A DNA stretch of 64,000 nucleotides from Pseudomonadota bacterium (lineage in GTDB: Bacteria > Pseudomonadota > Alphaproteobacteria > Rhizobiales > Xanthobacteraceae): assembly GCA_023387735.1 (NCBI GenBank), contig JAEWHP010000002.1:124001-188000 (forward strand), given 5' to 3'. This document shows positions 58,455-64,000 of this stretch, in pieces; position 1 is the stretch's first letter, and each line of letters begins with the position of its first letter. The notes beneath the pieces are model-generated. The model saw only the letters and a list, made by a program, of their open reading frames with translations, was not told the DNA's origin and ran no database searches. The position numbers and the translations under genes are program-made.

Positions 58455-58530
58455 GGTGGGCAAAGCGAAGCGTGCCCACCATTCCCGACGTGCCGCCGAT
58501 GGTGGGCACGCTGCGCTTTGCCCACCCTAC
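58451..58530. repeat. Long inverted repeat (GTAGGGTGGGCAAAGCGAAG type)
   Basis: The 30-base arms at 58451-58480 and 58501-58530 are inverse copies with one mismatch, around a 20-base centre. The arm layout (GTAGGG, filler, GCGAAGCG, inverse filler) matches the element at 38906-38986 but with a different filler. It begins inside the stop codon of the transporter gene. Confidence 0.85.
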
Positions 58531-58534
58531 GAAA

Positions 58535-58966
58535 TCAACTCGGCTCCCAACCCTTCGGGGCCAGCTCGAATTTCGCAAACTCGAAACCGGGCGCGACGGT
58601 GCAGCCGACCAGCGTCCAGTCGCCATTGCTTTCGGCAGCCTGCCACGCATGCGGCGGCACGATCGCCTGCGGCTCCTCGCCGGCTGCGAGATCGGCGCCA
58701 AGCGTTACGCTCCGCCGGCCGCTATCATCGGCGATTTGCAGCGTCAGCGCCGCGCCCGCGTAGTAGTGCCAGACCTCGACCGCGTCGATGCGATGCCAGT
58801 GCGAGCGTTCGCCGCTTGCCAGCAGGAAATAGATCGCGGTCGATCGCGAACGCCCGCCGGCATCCGTGGCCTCATCGCGAAACGTCTCGCGGTAATGCCC
58901 GCCTTCCGGATGCGGCTTGAGATCGAGCCGCGCGATGATGGCGGCGGCTTCTTTCGGAAGCGCCAT
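58535..58966 (-). CDS. Cupin-fold DUF985 protein
   Basis: This 143-residue protein contains KPHPEGGHYRETFRDEA, STAIYFLLASGERSHWHRID and EVWHYYAGAALTLQI, the conserved blocks of the DUF985 cupin family. Its activity is unknown. Its start overlaps the gloB stop by one base (TGATG), so the two genes are coupled. Confidence 0.87.
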   Translation of the reverse strand: MALPKEAAAIIARLDLKPHPEGGHYRETFRDEATDAGGRSRSTAIYFLLASGERSHWHRIDAVEVWHYYAGAALTLQIADDSGRRSVTLGADLAAGEEPQAIVPPHAWQAAESNGDWTLVGCTVAPGFEFAKFELAPKGWEPS

Positions 58967-59733
58967 CAGGACTTGTTCTTGCGTTCGCGCAACTCGCCGA
59001 ACACTTTCTCGGCGCTGGCGCCCTTCATGTGCAGGTTCGCCGCCACTGACGGCTCGTCGGCGCGCAGGAACACGTTGGCTTTCTTCTCCTCGCCGAGCAG
59101 CACCGGGATGGTCGGCTTGTTCTCCGCGCGCAGCCGCGCCACTTCCTCGGCGCGCGCCTTCAGCGCGGGATTGTCGCCGTCGACCGTGAGTGCGAATTTG
59201 ACGTTGGAGGCGGTGTATTCATGGCCGCAATAGAGTTTGAAATCGTCCGGCAGCGCGCGCAGCTTCAATAGCGAATCCCACATCATCGGATAGGTGCCCT
59301 CGAACACCCGGCCGCAGCCGATCGAGAACAACGTGTCGGCGGCGAACACCGCTTTCTCGCCGTCGAACACGTAGGAGACATGGTCGAGCGTATGGCCGGG
59401 CGTTTCGAGCACCCGCACCAGCAGGCTGCCGACCTTGAGGACGTCGCCATGAGCGGTGCGCAGATCGACATTGGCGATCTTGGTCGACTTGTCGTGCGGG
59501 GCGACGACGCGGCAATTGTACTTCTGCTTCAGTTCGGCGACGCCGCCGACATGGTCGTGGTGGTGATGGGTGATGAGGATATCCGTCAGCGTCCAGCCTT
59601 CACGCTCCAGCGCCGCGATGATCGGCGCGGCCTCCGGCGCATCGATCGACGCGGTGGCCTTGGTCGCGGGATCGTGGATCAGATAGCCGAAATTGTCGGT
59701 GAGGCAGGCAAAGGTGCGAATTTCCGCGGCCAT
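58966..59733 (-). CDS. gloB: Hydroxyacylglutathione hydrolase (glyoxalase II)
   Basis: This 255-residue metallo-beta-lactamase-fold enzyme hydrolyses S-lactoylglutathione to lactate and glutathione. The two-metal site is seen in THHHHDHVGGVAEL, followed by TPGHTLDHVSYVF and LYCGHEYTASNVKFAL. GGGAG precedes the ATG. The cupin gene follows and the methyltransferase gene is divergent from it. Confidence 0.92.
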   Translation of the reverse strand: MAAEIRTFACLTDNFGYLIHDPATKATASIDAPEAAPIIAALEREGWTLTDILITHHHHDHVGGVAELKQKYNCRVVAPHDKSTKIANVDLRTAHGDVLKVGSLLVRVLETPGHTLDHVSYVFDGEKAVFAADTLFSIGCGRVFEGTYPMMWDSLLKLRALPDDFKLYCGHEYTASNVKFALTVDGDNPALKARAEEVARLRAENKPTIPVLLGEEKKANVFLRADEPSVAANLHMKGASAEKVFGELRERKNKS

Positions 59734-59854
59734 GATAGCTCCCTGAGTAAGGCGTTAGCTCCCCATTGGATCGCAAGGAATATGGCGTTAACGCTCATGC
59801 GGCAATGCCATTTTCGCCGCGCCGCAGCCGAGCGCGGTATGTTAGATTGGTGCC

Positions 59855-60610
59855 ATGACCATCGACGTGATCGACCTTCGCGACTTCTATTCGCAGCGCC
59901 TCGGCATCGTGGCGCGGCAGCTGATCAACCGCGGCATCCGCGCGCGCTGGCCGGATGCGGCCGGGCAGCGCGTGCTCGGGCTCGGTTACCCCACGCCCTA
60001 TCTCGGGCTGTTTCGCGAGGATTCGGAACGCTGCATCGCCTTCATGCCGGCAGCCCAGGGCGTGCTGAAATGGCCGACGGCGCGTCCGGCGCTGGCGACC
60101 CTGATCGATGAATTCTCGATGCCGCTGCCGGACGCCGCGGTGGATCGCATTCTCCTGGTCCATGCACTGGAAATGTCCGACGATCCGGAGCGGTTGCTGC
60201 GCGAGGTGTGGCGTGTGCTGGCGCCGTCCGGGCGCCTGATCGCCGTCATCCCGAACCGCCGCGGCGTGTGGACGCGCACCGACAACACGCCGTTCGGTCA
60301 CGGCCGGCCGTATTCGCGTGCGCAGATCACGCAGTTGCTGCGGCACACCTGGTTCACGCCGGCGGCGTGGGGCGAGGCGCTGTTCCTGCCGCCGGTCGGC
60401 AACAGCTGGCTGCTGCGATCGGCGATGGCGTGGGAGCGCGCCGGTGCTGCGCTGTCGCTGCCGTTTGCCGGCGTGCATATCGTGGAAGCGACCAAGCAGG
60501 TCTATCGCGCGATCCCCGCAGGCCGCGAACGCACGCGGCTGATTCCGTCGCTGGAGCCGGTGCTGGTGCCGTCATCGACGGCGTCGCGCGACAAGCTGAC
60601 AGAAACGTAA
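59855..60610 (+). CDS. Class I SAM-dependent methyltransferase
   Basis: This 251-residue protein shows the Rossmann-fold methyltransferase pattern: a glycine-containing loop at QRVLGLGYPTPYLGLF (about residues 40-55), an acidic loop in ALEMSDDPERLLREVWRVL (about 108-126) and LIAVIPNRRGVWTRTDNTPF. The first motif is less glycine-rich than usual. The substrate is unknown. It is divergent from gloB and convergent with the DUF4167 gene. Confidence 0.85.
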   Translation: MTIDVIDLRDFYSQRLGIVARQLINRGIRARWPDAAGQRVLGLGYPTPYLGLFREDSERCIAFMPAAQGVLKWPTARPALATLIDEFSMPLPDAAVDRILLVHALEMSDDPERLLREVWRVLAPSGRLIAVIPNRRGVWTRTDNTPFGHGRPYSRAQITQLLRHTWFTPAAWGEALFLPPVGNSWLLRSAMAWERAGAALSLPFAGVHIVEATKQVYRAIPAGRERTRLIPSLEPVLVPSSTASRDKLTET

Positions 60611-60613
60611 AAA

Positions 60614-60640
60614 GGGCACAGACGCGTTAGCGCTGTGCCC
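60614..60640 (-). terminator. Terminator of the DUF4167 gene
   Basis: GGGCACAG and CTGTGCCC form a perfect 8-pair stem with an 11-base loop. On the minus strand the stem is followed by a run of five T residues, a proper Rho-independent signal for the gene at 60657-61403. It lies only 3 bases past the plus-strand methyltransferase stop. Confidence 0.75.
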
Positions 60641-60656
60641 ACGCGAAGGTTACCGC

Positions 60657-61403
60657 TTACTCATTCCCCGGATTGAAGTCTTCGCTCGGTGCGGCGGGCG
60701 CCGCCATGCTGTCGGGACGCGGGCCGTGCGGACGGCGTCGGCGGCGCGGAAAACGCTCGCGTTCACCACCGCCTTCATAGCCGCCGGACCCGTTCACCTG
60801 CGGCTGCGGTCCGGTGATGAAGGACGGCAGGCGGTCGACGCCGCCGGCATCGGCAATCACCGGCTGCGGCTGGTTTTGCGGCTGATACTGCGGCTGCGGA
60901 CGATGCTCGCGATCGCGCTCGCGATGTTCGCGCGGCTGCTGCTGGTCGCGCTGATAGGGCTGGCCGTCGCCACGCTGCTCGCGCGGATTGCTGTCGCGCA
61001 TGTACGGCTGCTGTTGCTGCTGCGGGACGAAGCCCGGCTCCTGGCCGAAATGCGAGAAGCTCTCGCCTTCGTCCTCGCCATCTTCCGTTGCCGGCATTTC
61101 GTTGTCGATGCGCGGCTGCGGCTGGTTCTGCCGGAACTGCTCCTGGGCCGCGGCGATCAGACGGAAATAATGCTCGGCGTGCTGGTAGTAATTTTCGGCA
61201 GCGACCGGGTCGCCGGACGAGCGCGCATCACGCGCCAGCTGGACGTATTTTTCCGCAACGTGCGATGCTGTGCCGCGGATCTTGATGTCGGGTCCGTTCG
61301 ATTCGAACACCCGGGTCATCGGGTTTTGACCGCGCCGGTTATTATTATTGTTGTTGTTATTGTTCCGGTTACGCATCCGCTTGTTGTTTTGACCGTTTCT
61401 CAT
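60657..61403 (-). CDS. DUF4167 protein with polyasparagine tract
   Basis: This 248-residue protein has a run of nine asparagines at residues 14-22 followed by the conserved DUF4167 block GTASHVAEKYVQLARDARSS and EHYFRLIAAAQEQF. The rest is low complexity, rich in glutamine, proline and arginine, ending in a basic RRRRRPHGPR patch. An RNA-binding role has been suggested by composition only. AAAGGCGAC precedes the ATG at 61403. It lies near prmC and prfA, as in other Rhizobiales. Confidence 0.88.
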   Translation of the reverse strand: MRNGQNNKRMRNRNNNNNNNNNRRGQNPMTRVFESNGPDIKIRGTASHVAEKYVQLARDARSSGDPVAAENYYQHAEHYFRLIAAAQEQFRQNQPQPRIDNEMPATEDGEDEGESFSHFGQEPGFVPQQQQQPYMRDSNPREQRGDGQPYQRDQQQPREHRERDREHRPQPQYQPQNQPQPVIADAGGVDRLPSFITGPQPQVNGSGGYEGGGERERFPRRRRRPHGPRPDSMAAPAAPSEDFNPGNE

Positions 61404-61892
61404 GTGTCGCCTTTAATTCCAGCCCTGAAGTTATGCAGTTGCCGTCGTATCCTCATCGCGTCCGGGCGCGCTCAGGCGCACCGGGTCACGATGCCGTTCA
61501 AATCCATGTCGTCGATTTCGCCAACCATCGCGTTCAGCAAAGACGCGTTCCCCAACCGGCGCCGTTTACCGCGCGCCGGACCAAATCATTGAGCCAGTCA
61601 AACCAGCCTAATCGTCTTGCGTGACGACTTCGCGTGACGGAATGTTTGCGTAAGTCTGCAAGACCAATATCAGGCTTTCGTTCGCTTTGCGGTCAAGAGC
61701 AGCACAGCTCCAGCTATTGCGCTCAATTCGACCTGCGTTTTGGAACCTTTCGCTCGGCGGGTTCTCGATTCGAGAACTCTGGCTTCCACCCGCTTTTAGC
61801 TGCGGGGCCAGCCACCCGGGACCGATTTGTGACCGGAACGTAGTCGCTCCCGGGTGATATTCCAAGAGGTTTTTTTGCGTTCCAATAGGACT
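61404..61892. other. Gene-poor, lower-GC interval between prmC and the DUF4167 gene
   Basis: About 490 bases hold no recognised gene. Two short open frames (61608-61865 minus and 61634-61843 plus) overlap each other and neither has a good ribosome site. A small hairpin, GTTCTCG and CGAGAAC around ATT, lies at 61761-61777, and ACCCGC followed by TTTT at about 61788-61797 could close a larger stem. The DUF4167 promoter should lie near 61404-61500. Base composition is clearly lower in GC than the neighbours. Confidence 0.5.
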
Positions 61893-62768
61893 TTATCGGG
61901 CCGTTTTGTGGCCCGCAACGGCCCGGGGAATGCCTGCCAGATCGGCTTTGGGGGCGGGGGCGGGCGTTAACCCCGCGGCTACCATCAAAGCCTCGATCTG
62001 GCCGCTTTGGCCCTCTCCAGCCTCCACGACCAGGGCACCGCCGGGCGCCAGCAGGCGCGCCGCCTGCGGAACCAGGGCGCGGTAGGCGTCCAACCCATCG
62101 GCGCCGCCGTCGAGCGCGGCCCGCGGATCGTGGTCCCGGACCTCCACGGCCAGGCCGCCGATATCGGCCGAGCGGATATAGGGCGGATTCGAGACGATCA
62201 GATCGAACGGGCCGGACAGGCCGCTCGCGTAATCGCATGCGATGAATGTCGCGCGATCCGAAAGTCCCGCGCGCGCAGCATTGGCTGCGGCGGTCTGCAG
62301 CGCTGCTTCGGAGATGTCGGTGCCTGTGCCTGTTGCAGCCGGCAATTCGGACAGCAGCGCCAGAAGAATGGCGCCGGTGCCGGTGCCGAGATCGGCGATG
62401 CGCAGCGGGCGGTCGAGTTCGCCGCCGGCGCGCAACAGTTCGAGCGCCAGTTCGACCACCGTCTCGGTGTCGGGCCGCGGCACCAGCGTCGCAGGCGCGA
62501 GCTGCAGCGGCAGTCCCCAGAATTCCTTTTCGCCGACGATGCGCGCGACCGGCTCGCCCGCGAGACGACGGCGTGCGTAGCCGTCGAGGCGCGCGGATTC
62601 GCCATGCGTGAGCTGGCGCTGCGCCGCCGTGATCAGGCCGGTCAGGTCGAGGCCGAGCGCGTGCCCTGTCAGCAACCGCGCGTCGAGTTCGGCGGAATCG
62701 ATTCCAGCGGATCTGAATTGCAGGGCGAGCGCCCGTCGCGCCGTCTCGACGGTTTGCGAAGGCGTCAC
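61893..62768 (-). CDS. prmC: Release factor glutamine methyltransferase
   Basis: This 291-residue enzyme methylates the glutamine of the GGQ motif in release factors RF1 and RF2. The catalytic NPPY is in LIVSNPPYIRSADIGGL near residue 191, and the SAM loop is DLGTGTGAILLALLSEL near 127. It starts with GTG at 62768, overlapping the prfA stop as GTGA. Encoding directly after its substrate prfA is typical. Confidence 0.95.
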   Translation of the reverse strand: MTPSQTVETARRALALQFRSAGIDSAELDARLLTGHALGLDLTGLITAAQRQLTHGESARLDGYARRRLAGEPVARIVGEKEFWGLPLQLAPATLVPRPDTETVVELALELLRAGGELDRPLRIADLGTGTGAILLALLSELPAATGTGTDISEAALQTAAANAARAGLSDRATFIACDYASGLSGPFDLIVSNPPYIRSADIGGLAVEVRDHDPRAALDGGADGLDAYRALVPQAARLLAPGGALVVEAGEGQSGQIEALMVAAGLTPAPAPKADLAGIPRAVAGHKTAR

Positions 62769-63844
62769 GCCGCCGCGCCCTGGGCGGCGAGCTGCGCGGC
62801 CTGATGCTCGGTGGTCAGCGCGTCGATCAGTTCGCCAAGCGCTTCGCCCGAGATCACCTGCGGCAGCTTGTAGAGCGTCAGATTGATCCGGTGATCGGTG
62901 ACGCGGCCTTGTGGAAAATTATAGGTGCGGATGCGTTCGGAGCGGTCGCCGGAGCCGACCTTCTCCTTGCGGTCGGCGGAGCGTGCCGCATCGACGCGCT
63001 GGCGCTCGGCGTCATAGATGCGCGAGCGCAGGATGTTCATCGCAGAGGCGCGGTTCTTGTGCTGCGAGCGGCTGTCCTGCATCATGACAACGATGCCGGT
63101 CGGGATGTGGGTGATGCGGATCGCCGATTCGGTCTTGTTGACGTGCTGGCCGCCGGCGCCCTGCGCCCGCATGGTCTCGATCCGCAGATCCTCGTTCTTG
63201 ATGTCGACGTCGACATCCTCGACCTCGGGCAGCACGGCGACGGTCGCGGCCGAGGTGTGAATGCGTCCCTGCGTCTCGGTGTCGGGGACGCGCTGCACGC
63301 GGTGCACGCCGGATTCGAATTTCAGCTTGGCGAACGCGCCGCGGCCCTGCACCTCGGCGATGATTTCCTTGAAGCCGCCCATGGTGCCTTCCGAGGCGGA
63401 GATCACCTCGACCTTCCAGCCCTGCAGGCCGGCGAAGCGTTCGTACATCCGGAACAGGTCGCCGGCGAACAGCGAAGCCTCGTCGCCGCCGGTGCCGGCG
63501 CGGATTTCCAGCATCACGTTGCGGTCGTCCATGGCATCCTTGGGCAACAGCGCCACGCGGATCTTCTGCGACAGCTCGTCGACGCGCGCCTGCAGCGTCT
63601 CGAGCTCGGCTTCGGCCATGCTGCGCATTTCCGGATCGGTGGCCGGGTCTGCCAGCAGCGATTCGGCATCCGCAATCTCGGTCCGCGCCGCGCGATAGGT
63701 CTTCACGGCGTCGATCAGCGGATTGAGTTCGGCGAGCTCGCGCGTGATCTGGACGTATTTCTCGGAATTTAACTGGCCCAGCAGTTCGGCCTCCAGCGAG
63801 GCGTGGTGGGCAAGCAGGATGTCGAGTTTGGCTTCGGGTAGCAT
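62765..63844 (-). CDS. prfA: Peptide chain release factor 1
   Basis: This 359-residue factor reads UAA and UAG and triggers peptide release. The peptidyl-transferase motif GGQ is at residues 231-233 in QGAGGQHVNKTESAIRITH, and SEGTMGGFKEIIAEVQGRG with FESGVHRVQRVP belongs to the RF1 core. The length is standard. prmC follows with a four-base overlap. Confidence 0.97.
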   Translation of the reverse strand: MLPEAKLDILLAHHASLEAELLGQLNSEKYVQITRELAELNPLIDAVKTYRAARTEIADAESLLADPATDPEMRSMAEAELETLQARVDELSQKIRVALLPKDAMDDRNVMLEIRAGTGGDEASLFAGDLFRMYERFAGLQGWKVEVISASEGTMGGFKEIIAEVQGRGAFAKLKFESGVHRVQRVPDTETQGRIHTSAATVAVLPEVEDVDVDIKNEDLRIETMRAQGAGGQHVNKTESAIRITHIPTGIVVMMQDSRSQHKNRASAMNILRSRIYDAERQRVDAARSADRKEKVGSGDRSERIRTYNFPQGRVTDHRINLTLYKLPQVISGEALGELIDALTTEHQAAQLAAQGAAA

Positions 63845-63899
63845 GGCGTTGTTCTCAGGGATCGGATGCAGAGGGTGAGCGTCGTCGGGCAGAGCCTCG

Positions 63900-64000
63900 C
63901 TACAACGACAGCCCCTCGGCTTCGGCGAATTCCGTCAGCTTCTGCCGGATCGAGACGCTGCCGGCCGGCGCATCGAGCAGCGGCATGATCATGGCTTCGG
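63900..64000 (-). CDS. Probable PEP-protein phosphotransferase PtsP, C-terminal fragment
   Basis: Only the last 33 codons are in the window, ending at the stop at 63900-63902. The peptide (EAMIMPLLDAPAGSVSIRQK, then LTEFAEAEGLSL) resembles the C-terminal tail of the nitrogen-related enzyme I (PtsP). Its position next to prfA is also common in this group. The assignment is by context and a short tail, so it remains tentative. Confidence 0.55.
   Translation of the reverse strand, partial: EAMIMPLLDAPAGSVSIRQKLTEFAEAEGLSL

Noticed and set aside
61338..61364. Trinucleotide run considered as a CRISPR or minisatellite array
   Set aside because: It is a coding polyasparagine tract with no spacers or repeat units longer than three bases.
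61757..61797. Hairpin with GGTTCTCGATTCGAGAAC considered as a tRNA T-arm
   Set aside because: No acceptor, D or anticodon stems can be placed around it at tRNA distances.

Overview
The window looks like a chromosomal segment of an alphaproteobacterium close to Bradyrhizobium or Rhodopseudomonas. The evidence is the high GC content, strong third-position GC bias, a GlnD matching the bradyrhizobial form, a polyhydroxyalkanoate (PHA) gene set, a DUF4167 gene close to prfA-prmC, and many intergenic palindromes of the kinds common in that group. I recognised no tRNA, rRNA, phage, insertion sequence or CRISPR array. Coding density is high and nearly all genes are intact.

Layout. 1-9.6 kb: the start of a RegB/ActS-type sensor kinase, an ABC-2 exporter pair, the intracellular PHA depolymerase phaZ, a YgjP-type metallopeptidase, an AapJ-like amino-acid binding protein followed by an L,D-transpeptidase, the peptidoglycan synthase PBP1A and a DUF1330 protein. 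9.7-21.8 kb: two tandem 408-residue LivJ-like binding proteins, a DUF1304 protein, the DNA repair methyltransferase ogt, the nitrogen sensor glnD, a sulfonate uptake operon (ssuA-ssuC-ssuB), an OsmC protein, a membrane protein and a two-repeat GrlR-like protein. 21.9-35.5 kb: mutS, a protocatechuate branch (pcaF, pcaH, pcaG and a shikimate/quinate dehydrogenase), a DMT transporter, a MarR-EmrA-EmrB type efflux operon divergent from a Zur-like Fur regulator, a second DMT transporter and a 3-mercaptopyruvate sulfurtransferase.

35.7-48.2 kb: ispG, a PIN-toxin/antitoxin pair whose antitoxin has an unusual N-terminal domain, a TauD-type dioxygenase, a lone Rieske oxygenase, a CPA1 antiporter, small NTF2-like and GFA proteins, a secreted caspase-like protein with coiled-coil and cysteine-rich tail, a DUF1345 membrane protein, a polyprenyl synthase, mtgA and rpmF. 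48.2-64 kb: a proline-rich membrane protein, a small conserved protein, a degenerate-GGDEF/EAL protein, a MacA-MacB-like tripartite exporter operon, phaR divergent from phaA-phaB, a third DMT transporter, gloB with a cupin gene, a methyltransferase, the DUF4167 gene, prmC-prfA and the 3' end of a probable ptsP.

Main themes are carbon storage (phaZ, phaR, phaA, phaB), aromatic catabolism feeding acetyl-CoA and succinyl-CoA (pca genes, Rieske oxygenase), sulfur scavenging (ssu, tauD-like, sulfurtransferase), cell-wall synthesis (PBP1A, MtgA, L,D-transpeptidase), isoprenoids (ispG, ispA-like) and nitrogen control (glnD, ptsP). The items most worth a second look are the toxin-antitoxin pair with the atypical antitoxin, the caspase-like secreted protein, the two-repeat GrlR-like protein, the perfect palindrome in the ssuA leader, and the several families of long intergenic inverted repeats. 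I found no clearly new multi-gene system.
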